Notes: generated by a model from the letters alone, not told the origin. A stretch of 64,000 nt of DNA from Oscillospiraceae bacterium (GCA_022483045.1 JAKVOA010000001.1:87001-151000), one strand, 5' to 3'; shown: positions 34,593 to 43,756, numbered from the stretch's first letter. Translations and numbers: made by a program.

Positions 34593-35993
34593 TCAAGAAG
34601 CAAACCATGCACGAAAAAGCAGCCGCAGAGCCGGCTCAAAATCCTCCTGATGCACCCCGCCATAGCCGAGAATCAGCTGATGCTCTGATGCAGCAGAGGG
34701 GTCGCTCCAAAAAGGCTTGGTAGCGTACACGCCGACCCCCAGCGCTTTGGCACGCGAAACGAGTTCTTCCGAAGGCAGTGTCGTCTTTACGTTCACTAGA
34801 AGGTGCAGACCGGCATCTTTTCCGGAAATCTGAATTTTGTCGCCGAAAATCCGTCTGACAGTTTTTAAGAAAGCCGCTTGTTTTTCGGCGCAGCAGTGGC
34901 GCAGGCGGCGAATGTGCCGTTCCAGGCCGCCGCTGTTAATAAAGCGGGCCAGAGTCAGCTGATTTGCCAGTGGCACCTGGCACAGGTAAAAGCCGCAGAC
35001 AGAAAGATAGCGCTGCAGCAGCTGCTGCGGCAGAACGAGGTAAGAAATGCGCAGTCCCGGCGACAAAACTTTCGAAAAAGTACCCATGTAAATAACACAG
35101 CCGCTGCGGTCAAAAGATTGCAGGGAAGGTACAGAATTGGAAAAATACCGCAGTTCACTGTCGTAATCGTCCTCAATCAGGTAAGCGTGGTTTTTTTCTG
35201 CCCAGTCGAGTGCGGCCATGCGCCTGTTTGCGGGCAGAACTGCGCCGGTCGGAAATTGATGGGACGGTGTCAGATACAGCAGACCGGCGCTGCAGCCGGT
35301 CAGCAGGTCTGTTTGCAAACCGTCATGGTCTGTTTTGAGTGGTATGACACGGAAGTGATTGGCAAGCAGCAGATCTTTGGCACCTGTGTAGCCGGGCTCT
35401 TCAATAGCAGCGGAACACTTGGCCGGGTCAAACAGCTTTAGCAGCAGCTCCAGATTCATCTGCACCCCACAGCTGATTATAACCTGTTCCGCCTGACAGT
35501 GAACACCGCGGGAACGGAAAAGATAGGCGGCAATTGCTTCCTGCAGCTGCGGCTCTCCGCGCCTGGCAGGGTAGGCCGCGTATTTTTGTGCGGCGATGTC
35601 ATTCAGTACACTGCTGTACAGCTTTTTCCATGTTTTCAGAGGGAAAAAGCTTGGGTCAAGCAGTGGGTACCAGAAATCGTATAGCATAGGCTTTGCAGGT
35701 GGCAGAGAAGGAGATGCTTTTTCTTTTGGCGGTCTTGGATTGTCTGCCGCCACCGGGTCGATTGGCTCTACCTCAAACCCTGAGCAGGGGTGCGGCGTAA
35801 TATATCCTTCAAGGACCAGCTGCTGATAGGAAAGATCTACCGTGTTGCGGCTGATGCCAAGATCTTTGGCGAGCTGCCGGGTTGCCGGCAGGCGGCTGTG
35901 TGCGGTATATCTTCCAGAAAGAATATCACTTTTAATGCAGGTGTATATCTGCAGGTAAAGGGGAGTCTTGCTGCTTTTATCAATGCAAATCAT
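34593..35993 (-). CDS. MocR family PLP-dependent transcriptional regulator
   Basis: This 466-residue regulator joins a GntR winged helix (residues 1-75: PLYLQIYTCIKSDILSGRY, LPATRQLAKDLGISRNTV) to a class I aminotransferase-like domain. The PLP lysine is in MGTFSKVLSPGLRISY, and YLTPSHQFPTG and IEDDYDSELRY are family segments. MocR proteins sense PLP or an amino-acid adduct and often control a divergent operon. Here that is the permease/dehydrogenase set, so its ligand may be the amino acid transported there. Confidence 0.93.
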   Translation of the reverse strand: MICIDKSSKTPLYLQIYTCIKSDILSGRYTAHSRLPATRQLAKDLGISRNTVDLSYQQLVLEGYITPHPCSGFEVEPIDPVAADNPRPPKEKASPSLPPAKPMLYDFWYPLLDPSFFPLKTWKKLYSSVLNDIAAQKYAAYPARRGEPQLQEAIAAYLFRSRGVHCQAEQVIISCGVQMNLELLLKLFDPAKCSAAIEEPGYTGAKDLLLANHFRVIPLKTDHDGLQTDLLTGCSAGLLYLTPSHQFPTGAVLPANRRMAALDWAEKNHAYLIEDDYDSELRYFSNSVPSLQSFDRSGCVIYMGTFSKVLSPGLRISYLVLPQQLLQRYLSVCGFYLCQVPLANQLTLARFINSGGLERHIRRLRHCCAEKQAAFLKTVRRIFGDKIQISGKDAGLHLLVNVKTTLPSEELVSRAKALGVGVYATKPFWSDPSAASEHQLILGYGGVHQEDFEPALRLLFRAWFAS

Positions 35994-36024
35994 TAGACGT
36001 CACTTCCTTTTTTGGCTTTTTTCT

Positions 36025-36053
36025 ATTGTAGCGCCCTGTACAGAGGAAATCAA
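36025..36053 (-). promoter_or_regulatory. Promoter of the MocR gene
   Basis: On the minus strand TTGATT (36053-36048) and TACAAT (36030-36025) are spaced by 17 bases. The palindrome CTGTACAG lies in the spacer and could be part of an operator. Confidence 0.65.
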
Positions 36054-36092
36054 TTCTATAATTGGCACCTACAAAAATATTTAAATTGGATA

Positions 36093-36121
36093 TTTCAATC
36101 ATACCAGGGGCAGCGTATAAT
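36093..36121 (+). promoter_or_regulatory. Promoter of the permease-dehydrogenase operon
   Basis: TTTCAA at 36093-36098 and TATAAT at 36116-36121 are 17 bases apart. The -35 is weak, as expected of an activated promoter. The distance to the MocR promoter is about 40 bases, so one MocR dimer could act on both. Confidence 0.6.
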
Positions 36122-36188
36122 ACAACTCAAATAAAGGCGCTGCTTTACAGCAAGTGCTTTTATCAAATCTATTTTTCCAAAATAAGAC

Positions 36189-36240
36189 AGAGCGGTCTTG
36201 CCTTTTACGCAAAAGCGTTGGGGCAGTACCGCTCTTTTTT
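36189..36240 (+). terminator. First leader terminator upstream of the APC permease
   Basis: AGAGCGGT (36189-36196) pairs with ACCGCTCT (36228-36235), enclosing a smaller pairing, followed by about six T. It lies inside the leader between the promoter and the permease gene. Confidence 0.7.
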
Positions 36241-36261
36241 ATTTACACAGGCCGGGCAATG

Positions 36262-36301
36262 ACGCCGTTTCTGCTTTGCGCAGAAATGGCGTTTTCTTTT
36301 T
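36262..36301 (+). terminator. Second leader terminator upstream of the APC permease
   Basis: A 13-bp stem with one G-U pair (36262-36274 with 36280-36292) and a 5-base loop is followed by TTTCTTTTT. It is only 40 bases before the permease start, so it should block the operon unless relieved. Confidence 0.75.
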
Positions 36302-36340
36302 GCCACAAACTGATTTGTCCTAATTGAAGGGGGAACCATC

Positions 36341-37774
36341 ATGGAAAAATCGAAGTTTAAGAAAGTGCTGAATGAAAAGGACATCCTTGTGATTGCGTTT
36401 GGCGCCATGATTGGCTGGGCGTGGGTTGTCAGCACAGGCGACTGGATTAAAAATGCCGGCACCATCGGTACAATACTTGCGTTTCTTTTGGGCGGTATTA
36501 TGGTCTACTTTGTCGGGCTGACCTATGCCGAGCTGACCCCGGCAATGCCGCAGTGCGGCGGTGAGCACGTCTTTAGTTACAAAGCACTTGGCCCGACTGC
36601 TTCGTTTATCTGTACCTGGGAGATTATCCTTGGCTATGCTTCTGTGGCAGCTTTTGAGGCGGTTGCTTTTCCCACAGTGCTGACGTGGCTGATTCCTAAT
36701 TTTCTGCAGGGCTACATGTACACCATCGGCGGCTTTAAAGTATATGCCAGCTGGGTTGCAGTTGCGGTAGTTGTTGCGCTGCTGATTACGCTGCTCAACA
36801 TTGTTGGTACGAAAACCGCGGCGGTTGTGCAGTCTGTTTTAACAGCGGTTATTGCTGCCGCAGGTATTCTGCTGGTGGTTGGTTCGCTGAAATCGGGCAA
36901 TATTTCTCTTGTAAAGTCCACTGCATTTGCTTCACAGACCGGTTCTAAGTATTCAAATTTTGGCGGTATTTTGACCATTGCTGTAATGACTCCGTTTTAC
37001 TTTGTTGGGTTTGATGTTATTCCGCAGGCTGCCGAGGAAGTAGATGTTCCTTACAAAAAACTTGGCAGAATCATGTTGCTTTCCATAGTCCTTGCACTGG
37101 TGTTTTATGCAGCGATTGTCTTTGCGGTTGGCTATGTGCTGCCGCTGAGCAAAATGTCTGAGGGCAGCTTGCCGTCTGCAGATGCCATTCAGCTGGCTTT
37201 TCACAGCAGCGCTATGGCAAAGGTGCTGATTATCGGCGGCATGTCCGGCATTATCACTTCCTGGAATTCTTTCCTCATCGGCGGCAGCCGCGCGGCCTAC
37301 TCCATGGCCGAGTCAAAAATGCTGCCGGCGTGGTTTGGCAAGCTGCATAAGAAATACAAAACACCGGTCAATGCAATTTTGTTTATCGGCGCAATTACTG
37401 TCTTGGCACCGTTCTTTGGCCGCAAGATGCTGACCTGGATCGTTGATGCGGGCTCTTTGGCTGTGTGCATTGCGTACATGATGGTTGCACTTTCGTTTTT
37501 GGTGCTGCGCTATAAAGCACCGGAAATGAACCGCCCCTATAAAGTGAAACATGGCAAGCTGGTTGGCGTAATTGCTGTCGTCATGGCGAGCTTTTTCATT
37601 GTCCTTTATGTAGTTCCGCTGCCATTTGCAAGTTCTGCGCTGGTTTGGCAAGAATGGCTTTGGTTTGGTGTCTGGGCGGCATGCGGTGTATTCTTCTATT
37701 TCCACTGCAAGTCGGTGTACGGCGAAAAGTTTGCCTCTCATGTAGATGTAGAGCTGGATGCCAGTCTGATGTAA
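36341..37774 (+). CDS. APC family amino acid permease
   Basis: This 477-residue integral membrane protein has about 12 hydrophobic helices. The first helix has the APC glycine motif (VIAFGAMIGWAWVVSTGDWI) and TYAELTPAMPQCGGEHVF follows in the second to third. It probably imports an amino acid or amine for the dehydrogenase genes downstream. The start follows GAAGGGGG. It is the first gene of the operon and is preceded by two terminator hairpins. The substrate is not readable. Confidence 0.92.
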   Translation: MEKSKFKKVLNEKDILVIAFGAMIGWAWVVSTGDWIKNAGTIGTILAFLLGGIMVYFVGLTYAELTPAMPQCGGEHVFSYKALGPTASFICTWEIILGYASVAAFEAVAFPTVLTWLIPNFLQGYMYTIGGFKVYASWVAVAVVVALLITLLNIVGTKTAAVVQSVLTAVIAAAGILLVVGSLKSGNISLVKSTAFASQTGSKYSNFGGILTIAVMTPFYFVGFDVIPQAAEEVDVPYKKLGRIMLLSIVLALVFYAAIVFAVGYVLPLSKMSEGSLPSADAIQLAFHSSAMAKVLIIGGMSGIITSWNSFLIGGSRAAYSMAESKMLPAWFGKLHKKYKTPVNAILFIGAITVLAPFFGRKMLTWIVDAGSLAVCIAYMMVALSFLVLRYKAPEMNRPYKVKHGKLVGVIAVVMASFFIVLYVVPLPFASSALVWQEWLWFGVWAACGVFFYFHCKSVYGEKFASHVDVELDASLM

Positions 37775-37823
37775 AAATTCAATATTTTGAGATTCTATTA
37801 TGAAATAAAGGAGTATGACAAAA

Positions 37824-38963
37824 ATGGATACCAATATTGATTTTCTGTACTTAGGCGAAGAAGATATGCTTAGGGCCGGCGTGACAGATATGAAAAGCTG
37901 CGTTGATACTATGCAGGATGTTTTCTCTTTAATGAGCAAAAATGACTATCGAATGGGTGGGCCAAGCGGCAACGATCATGGGATTAAGCTGGAGTTTCCT
38001 AAAACGTCTGACATTGCGGATATGCCGCTGGATGGTCCAGACCGGCGCTTCTTTGCCATGCCGGCGTATGTGGGCGGTCAGTTCCATATGTGCGGCATCA
38101 AGTGCTATGGCTCCAACCAGGAAAACCGTGCCACTGGGTTGCCGCGGTCGATTTTGATGCTGACACTTATGGACCCCGAAACCGGCGCGCCTAGGGCATA
38201 TATGTCTGCAAATGTACTCAGCGCCATGCGCACAGGTGCAGTGCCCGGTTTGGGTGTGCGTCTGCTCTCTGCAAAGAATCCTAAAGTCGCTTCCATTATC
38301 GGCCCGGGTGTCATGGGAAAGACCGCTATTGACGCATTTGTCACCGAACAGCCGGGAATTGATACTCTGAAAGTGAAAGGCCGCAGTCAGCACGGAATCG
38401 ACAGTTTCATCGATTTCTGCAAAAAGCGTTATCCAAGCATTCAGAAATACATTGTCTGTAAAGATTACGAGGAAGCCTGCCGAGACGCGGATCTTATCTG
38501 CTTTGGCACCAGTAATGCACCAAAATTTGAGGACAATCCCTATGTCAAGGGAGAGTGGCTGAAGCCCGGTGCCCTGCTCATCAGCACCTCTGCACTGCTG
38601 ATGGATGGCGACTTCCTTGCTGACAAGTCAAAATGCAAGCTGGTCTCTGACAACTACAAGATGTATGCTGGCTGGGGCGCGGGCAAACCGTTTCCAACAC
38701 AGAAAAGTGTGTCCACTTTAATCGGCATGCTGTTTTACGACCTTGTTACCGCCGGAAAACTGAAAGCAGAGGATATTACAGATATCGGCGATATTATCAA
38801 TGGCTATAAAGAGGGCCGCACTTCAGAAGAACAAGTTATTGTTTATGCGGTTGGTGGTATGCCGACAGAGGATGTCGGCTGGGGCTGCCGCTGTCTGCAA
38901 AAAGCAAAGCAGCTTGGCGTCGGACAAAAACTGAACCTTTGGGAGCAGCCGGAGCTTGCCTGA
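37824..38963 (+). CDS. Ornithine cyclodeaminase / mu-crystallin family protein
   Basis: This 379-residue NAD(P)-dependent protein belongs to the family that includes ornithine cyclodeaminase, alanine dehydrogenase-like and imine reductases. The Rossmann segment VASIIGPGVMGKTAIDAF is near 145-165, preceded by MRTGAVPGLGVRLL. Databases sometimes label this subgroup tyramine oxidase subunit B, a name the sequence does not justify. I start at ATG 37824, since the ATG nine bases earlier abuts AAGGAG. In context it may reduce or release an imino acid. Confidence 0.85.
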   Translation: MDTNIDFLYLGEEDMLRAGVTDMKSCVDTMQDVFSLMSKNDYRMGGPSGNDHGIKLEFPKTSDIADMPLDGPDRRFFAMPAYVGGQFHMCGIKCYGSNQENRATGLPRSILMLTLMDPETGAPRAYMSANVLSAMRTGAVPGLGVRLLSAKNPKVASIIGPGVMGKTAIDAFVTEQPGIDTLKVKGRSQHGIDSFIDFCKKRYPSIQKYIVCKDYEEACRDADLICFGTSNAPKFEDNPYVKGEWLKPGALLISTSALLMDGDFLADKSKCKLVSDNYKMYAGWGAGKPFPTQKSVSTLIGMLFYDLVTAGKLKAEDITDIGDIINGYKEGRTSEEQVIVYAVGGMPTEDVGWGCRCLQKAKQLGVGQKLNLWEQPELA

Positions 38964-39004
38964 CAACCGGCGCGGCGAAATGGAAAAACAGGGGGTACAG
39001 CAAA

Positions 39005-39328
39005 GTGAAACGGATTACAGAACATCCGATTCTCGGGAAAATCGAAAAAGGGCGGGAAATTACATTCACCCTTGACGGGAAAACGCTGAAAGGCTACGAG
39101 GGAGAGCCAGTGGCGGCGGCGCTCAAAGCAAACGGCGTGATGATACACCGCTATACGGCAAAGCAGCACAAACCGCGCGGCATTTTCTGTGCGATTGGCC
39201 GCTGTACAGACTGTGTAATGGTGGTAGACGGAAAGCCTAATATTCGCACCTGCATTACACCGCTCAAAGAGGGCATGCGGGTACAGACCCAGTATGGCAC
39301 AGCGGCAAAAAGCGGGGTGAAAGGATAA
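39005..39328 (+). CDS. [2Fe-2S]-binding subunit (HcnA/SoxA-like)
   Basis: This 107-residue protein is of the 2Fe-2S ferredoxin-like family found as a small subunit of heteromeric amine/proline/cyanide-forming dehydrogenases. Family features are ITFTLDGKTLKGYEGEPVAAAL and the cysteines of FCAIGRCTDCVMVVDGKPNIRTC. The start is GTG 39005, nine bases after a G-run. It abuts the next gene. Confidence 0.88.
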   Translation: MKRITEHPILGKIEKGREITFTLDGKTLKGYEGEPVAAALKANGVMIHRYTAKQHKPRGIFCAIGRCTDCVMVVDGKPNIRTCITPLKEGMRVQTQYGTAAKSGVKG

Positions 39329-40912
39329 ATGGAACGGTATGACCTGATTATTGTCGGCGCTGGTCCTGCCGGGCTGAGTGCCGCCGCAGAAGCCGCTAAG
39401 CGGGGCATGTCTGTCGCTGTATTTGATGAAAATGCCAAGCCCGGCGGACAGTTGTTTAAACAGATCCACAAATTTTTCGGTTCTAAAAAACATAAAGCAA
39501 AGGTGCGCGGCTATAAAATCGGCGAAGAACTGCTGGCCGAGATCGCGGGTGGCGCCGATGTAGCGCTGAATTCGCCAGTTGTGGGCATTTATCCCGAGAA
39601 AGAGGTCGTGGTCCGCCGCGGGGAAAAGATTGTGCACTACAAAGCGGACAGTATCATTGTCGCTACAGGGGCTTCGGAAAACATGGTTCCGTTTGATGGG
39701 TGGACTCTGCCGGGGGTAATCGGCGCAGGTGCCGCGCAGACCATGATGAATCTGCACGGAGTCAAGCCGGGCGAAAAGATTTTGATGCTTGGCAGCGGAA
39801 ACGTCGGCCTTGTCGTCAGCTTTCAGCTTTTGCAGGCAGGGTGTGAAGTCGAGGCTTTGGTCGACGCTGCCCCGCGTATTGGCGGGTACGGCGTACATGC
39901 GGCAAAGGTTGCCCGCTGCGGTGTGCCTTTTTACTTATCCCATACCATTACAAAAGCAGAGGGCTCCGATTGTGTGACAGGTGCAGTAGTCAGTCAAGTG
40001 AATGAGCACTTTCAGCCAATTCCCGGCACTGAAAAGCATTTTGATGTGGACACCATTTGTGTTGCAGTCGGTCTTTCACCTATGTCGCAGCTGCTGATGA
40101 TGGCGGGCTGCCGAATGACAGATGACCCCAAGCGCGGCGGGCAGGTGCCGGTCTGCGGAAAATACGGTGAAACGTCTGTTCCGGGCGTTTATGCGGCGGG
40201 CGATGTTTCTGGAATTGAAGAAGCAAGTTCTGCCATGATAGAGGGCCGTATGGCTGGCATTTGTGCGGCGCAGCACCTCGGTTTCTGTACAGATGAAGCA
40301 AAACAAAAGTCGCTTGAAGCGTTGGAAAGTGACCTTGACGACTTGCGGCAGGGGATGTTTGCCCCTAAAAACCGCGGTAAAAAAATTGAGAAAACAGACG
40401 AAGGCATTGCAATTTCCAGGACCCTTTTAACAAAGGGGCACATTACCGCGCAAGAAGCGGAGCGTTTTCCGGGTGTCGTGCATGAGGTCGGGGTCCATCC
40501 GGTTATGGAGTGTACACAGAATATTCCCTGCAATCCGTGTCAGGATGCGTGCCCAAAACACTGTATTAAAATTGGAAAGAATATTACGGCTTTGCCGCAG
40601 ATAGACCCGGCCGTACAGTGCATTGGCTGCGGGATGTGTGTGGCTTCCTGTTCTGGACAAGCAATTTTTCTGCTGGATGAAACCTATGAAAAAGGCTTTG
40701 CTGCGGTTACTTTACCCTATGAGTTCCTGCCTCTGCCTGCAAAAGGCGCCTGCGGCAAAGCGCTGGACCGGGCGGGAGCGCCTGTGTGTGATGCCGAGGT
40801 GATCGGGGTTAAGACTTCACCGGCATTTGACCACACTGCCCTGCTGACAATCAAAGTCCCGCAGGAGAAAGAAATGGATGCCCGTTTCTTTAAGGAGGGT
40901 ATTTCAAAATGA
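39329..40912 (+). CDS. FAD/NAD(P)-dependent oxidoreductase with added ferredoxin domain
   Basis: This 527-residue protein has an FAD-binding GAGPAGLSAAAEA near residue 8, a second nucleotide loop GSGNVGLVVSFQL near 155, and the GVYAAGDVSGIEE motif. It corresponds to the HcnB/OoxA-type subunit. After about residue 390 it carries a two-cluster ferredoxin region: CNPCQDACP, then CIGCGMCVASCSG. Many relatives have no such 4Fe-4S pair, so electrons may be passed on to a ferredoxin or membrane acceptor. It starts at the base after the previous stop. Confidence 0.9.
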   Translation: MERYDLIIVGAGPAGLSAAAEAAKRGMSVAVFDENAKPGGQLFKQIHKFFGSKKHKAKVRGYKIGEELLAEIAGGADVALNSPVVGIYPEKEVVVRRGEKIVHYKADSIIVATGASENMVPFDGWTLPGVIGAGAAQTMMNLHGVKPGEKILMLGSGNVGLVVSFQLLQAGCEVEALVDAAPRIGGYGVHAAKVARCGVPFYLSHTITKAEGSDCVTGAVVSQVNEHFQPIPGTEKHFDVDTICVAVGLSPMSQLLMMAGCRMTDDPKRGGQVPVCGKYGETSVPGVYAAGDVSGIEEASSAMIEGRMAGICAAQHLGFCTDEAKQKSLEALESDLDDLRQGMFAPKNRGKKIEKTDEGIAISRTLLTKGHITAQEAERFPGVVHEVGVHPVMECTQNIPCNPCQDACPKHCIKIGKNITALPQIDPAVQCIGCGMCVASCSGQAIFLLDETYEKGFAAVTLPYEFLPLPAKGACGKALDRAGAPVCDAEVIGVKTSPAFDHTALLTIKVPQEKEMDARFFKEGISK

Positions 40913-41238
40913 TTTACGCCAATAACAGGTCAGCAGCGATTGGGCCGTTTGTGCCGGCAGCAGACGACAATTTGATTATCTGCCGCTGCGAAGAGGTAAC
41001 CAAGGGCGAAATCCGCCAAGCGGTGCATGATGGAATGTATACCCTGCCTGAAGTGCGGCGCTACCTGCGCTGTGGAATGGGGCTGTGCCAGGGGCAGACC
41101 TGCGGTAAGCTGGTGAAAGGTATTATTGCGCGCGAGCTTGGCGTCAGACCTTCGGAGCTGGAGCCGGCCACAGGGCGCGCGCCGATGCGCCCGACAGAGA
41201 TGAAAATTCTGGGCAGCGAAGAAGGAGGGGAAGACTGA
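40909..41238 (+). CDS. BFD-like [2Fe-2S] subunit
   Basis: This 109-residue protein has the bacterioferritin-associated-ferredoxin motif: Cys pair in ICRCEEV and a second in RCGMGLCQGQTC. In HcnABC-type complexes the equivalent domain links two flavin subunits. It overlaps both neighbours by 1-4 bases, so expression is coupled and stoichiometric. Confidence 0.9.
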   Translation: MIYANNRSAAIGPFVPAADDNLIICRCEEVTKGEIRQAVHDGMYTLPEVRRYLRCGMGLCQGQTCGKLVKGIIARELGVRPSELEPATGRAPMRPTEMKILGSEEGGED

Positions 41239-42368
41239 TGAATCAATCCTCTGATGTTGTCATTATCGGCAGCGGCATTGTCGGTAGCGCCACGGCCTAT
41301 TACCTTGCAAAAAAGGGCGTTTCAGTAACGGTACTTGAGGCTTCGGACGCGATTGGCAACGGCGGTTCTTCCCGGAACGGCGGCGGTGTGCGTCAGTCCG
41401 GCAGGGATCCGCGCGAGCTGCCCCTTGTTATGTGGGGCATTCAAAATATCTGGCCGTCACTCGGCGAAGAGCTTGATACCAATGTGGAGTATACGCAGAA
41501 AGGAAACCTGCGCCTGGGCAAGACGGAAGCCCACCTAAAGTCTTTGCAGAATCTGACGGACCGTGCGGTTGCCTGCGGGCTGGATGTGCGTATGATCAGT
41601 GGGGACGAAGTCCGCCAAATCAATCCCTATCTTTCGCACGAAGTCATCGGTGCCAGTTGGTGCCCGACCGACGGCCACGCAAACCCGCTGACCACGACAC
41701 TCGGATACTTTAAAACTGCGCGCCGGCTTGGGGCACAGTTCATTACCGGCGAACCGGTTTTGAAAATCAGAAAAGAAAAAGGCAAAGTACACGAAGTGGT
41801 TACTCCGGATGGCACTTTTACGTGCGGGAAAGTGCTTGCGGCGGCGGGTTATGATACACGTACGCTGACCGCGCCGCTGGGTGTTGATATCCCGATGCGA
41901 AAGAAAAAGTCCGAATGCCTTGTTACAGAGGCAGAACCGCCCCTGTTTGCGCAGATGCTCGGTACAGCCGAGGCCGATTTTTACGGTCATCAGACAAAGC
42001 ATGGCTCTTTTGTTTTTGGCGGTTCTACCGGCCTTGAGCTTTACGGACCGGATGATGGACCAGCACAGGGTTCTACGAGTCTGTCTGCGCCGTGTACCTG
42101 CCGCGGCATTATGAAGTATTTCCCCGCACTTTCCGATGCGAAAATTGTACGCACATGGGCCGGCTGGACGGATGTATGTGCCGATGGCATTCCAGTTATC
42201 GGTCCGGCAGACGGCGTGCCCGGGCTGTACATTGCCTGCGGTTTTACCGGACATGGCTTTGGCATTGGGCCGGCTGCTGCCTACAGCATTGCTGAAATGA
42301 TGACTTGCGGCACCCCGCCGGTCGATATGAGACCTTTTCGTTGTGCCCGCTTTAAAGCAAAGATTTAA
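41238..42368 (+). CDS. FAD-dependent amino acid oxidoreductase (DAO family)
   Basis: This 376-residue protein begins with the FAD loop VVIIGSGIVGSATAYYLAKKG and has the DAO-family end AGWTDVCADGIPVIG...GLYIACGFTGHGFGIGPAA. It is the HcnC/proline-dehydrogenase-beta-like catalytic subunit that oxidises an amino acid to the imine. With the three preceding genes it should form a four-subunit membrane or cytosolic dehydrogenase. A D-amino acid, proline analogue or opine is the likely substrate, but the choice is inference. Confidence 0.9.
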   Translation: MNQSSDVVIIGSGIVGSATAYYLAKKGVSVTVLEASDAIGNGGSSRNGGGVRQSGRDPRELPLVMWGIQNIWPSLGEELDTNVEYTQKGNLRLGKTEAHLKSLQNLTDRAVACGLDVRMISGDEVRQINPYLSHEVIGASWCPTDGHANPLTTTLGYFKTARRLGAQFITGEPVLKIRKEKGKVHEVVTPDGTFTCGKVLAAAGYDTRTLTAPLGVDIPMRKKKSECLVTEAEPPLFAQMLGTAEADFYGHQTKHGSFVFGGSTGLELYGPDDGPAQGSTSLSAPCTCRGIMKYFPALSDAKIVRTWAGWTDVCADGIPVIGPADGVPGLYIACGFTGHGFGIGPAAAYSIAEMMTCGTPPVDMRPFRCARFKAKI

Positions 42369-42386
42369 GATTACCCTATATATAAC

Positions 42387-42431
42387 AAGGCGGCCCCCCG
42401 GTACAGGATATCTGTACCGGGGGGCCGCCTT
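42387..42431. terminator. Bidirectional 20-bp hairpin
   Basis: A perfect 20-bp stem (42387-42406 with 42412-42431) with a 5-base loop lies between two convergent genes. There is AA on one side and TT on the other but no long T-run. It is one of the strongest inverted repeats in the window. Confidence 0.8.
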
Positions 42432-42438
42432 CATAAAG

Positions 42439-43683
42439 CTATGATTGGCAGATGTGTGCAACAATTTTTGACCAGGTCTTTTTCATGCTTTGAAACTGCC
42501 GGTTATGTTCCGGCACTTTTTCCGCGTAGTGCTGCATATCTTTGCGCAGATTTTCAAAGCCATAGTTGTTAAAGTAAGCGCAGATATAGGGCAGGGTCTG
42601 GTCTAGGTTTTCGAGAGAACTTTTCATGATGTCAGAAAAGTTTTTCGGCTGTGTCAGGTAGGTGTACAGTGGCTTGTAGCGTGCCCAGCCGATGCAGGCC
42701 TTGTAAAAGCGGGAGTTGGCCGCTTTTGAGTCATACATGGTTATCTTTTTCAGGGAAAGCGGCAGCACTCCTTTGAGCAGCGACCCGTAAAACGAGAAGC
42801 CGTCATGAAAGGTATATACAGGAATGCGTTTGACGTTGTAGCTGCCAAGGCAGGTGCTCAAGATGCTGTCTTCGCCGCGTGCGCCCGGCGGATTGTAAAA
42901 AGGCAGCACCCGCGCCGGGTCTGTCAGGTTGATGCCAAGGTTGCTACCGCTGATGAATTTGGCACCGGCGGCTTCCGGTACAAGCTCTGCCTGGTGCGTG
43001 CGCAAGACCTGCTTGTCGGCGTAGGTGACACCGCCGCAGCGAATCAGGCGGCTGACGTCCTGCCGCTTTAGGACATCACTGCTAAGGGCATCGGTAAACT
43101 GGTAAAAGATGTTTTCCGGCAGAATGCCGTCAAACTCGATAGCTGGAATCGGGGTTAAGTACCCGCAGTGGTAGCCGTAAGTGATATCGGAAAACTGCAG
43201 GTATTTCATGTGCTTTTCCAGTACATGCTGTCCGCTCCACAGGGTGGCCCCGTCCGACTCTGTTACGGCGAGCGGGTACTCGTCATCGTCCAAAAAAATG
43301 AGGCCGTCTACTTTTTCCCGCAGCGCTTCAAAAAGAATGATGTTTCGCTGTACGGCGTAGCCGGTACCAAAAGCCTGGTCAATCTCTTCTTTAGGAATGC
43401 CCGTTTCCTTTACCAAATGCTCCTTTTCGGTTTGGATATCCTCCGGGCCGATAAAGCGGCACTTATAAAACGGCTTGCGTTCCTCTGCAGTCAGGTTGTC
43501 AAAGTCGGCCCGTGTAGTGTTGCTGTAGGTGGGGTCATAGGCGACAAACAAAGAGATAAGCAGGTTGTGGTCAGAGAGAAAATGCGTTTCCTGCAGGTGA
43601 TAAATATAGGAGCGCAAAACATTTTGAAACCCAATGCGGCCGGTTGCAAAGCCGATTGCCACATGAACTTGTCCGTTGATCAT
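42439..43683 (-). CDS. Unrecognised protein, possible GT-A type glycosyltransferase
   Basis: This 414-residue protein starts at ATG 43683, after GAAGGAAA. I do not recognise the family. The N terminus (GQVHVAIGFATGRIGFQNVLRSYI) and the acidic strand DGLIFLDDDEYPLAV near 135-150 recall the nucleotide-sugar metal site of GT-A glycosyltransferases. There is no signal peptide or membrane helix. It has its own promoter and a shared terminator. It stands alone, so context gives no help. Confidence 0.6.
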   Translation of the reverse strand: MINGQVHVAIGFATGRIGFQNVLRSYIYHLQETHFLSDHNLLISLFVAYDPTYSNTTRADFDNLTAEERKPFYKCRFIGPEDIQTEKEHLVKETGIPKEEIDQAFGTGYAVQRNIILFEALREKVDGLIFLDDDEYPLAVTESDGATLWSGQHVLEKHMKYLQFSDITYGYHCGYLTPIPAIEFDGILPENIFYQFTDALSSDVLKRQDVSRLIRCGGVTYADKQVLRTHQAELVPEAAGAKFISGSNLGINLTDPARVLPFYNPPGARGEDSILSTCLGSYNVKRIPVYTFHDGFSFYGSLLKGVLPLSLKKITMYDSKAANSRFYKACIGWARYKPLYTYLTQPKNFSDIMKSSLENLDQTLPYICAYFNNYGFENLRKDMQHYAEKVPEHNRQFQSMKKTWSKIVAHICQS

Positions 43684-43756
43684 CTTTTTTCCTTCTTTCT
43701 GCTGCAGTGAATTAAAAAACAAAAAGCTGCTTTTCTATGTAAAATTCTTTACTATA

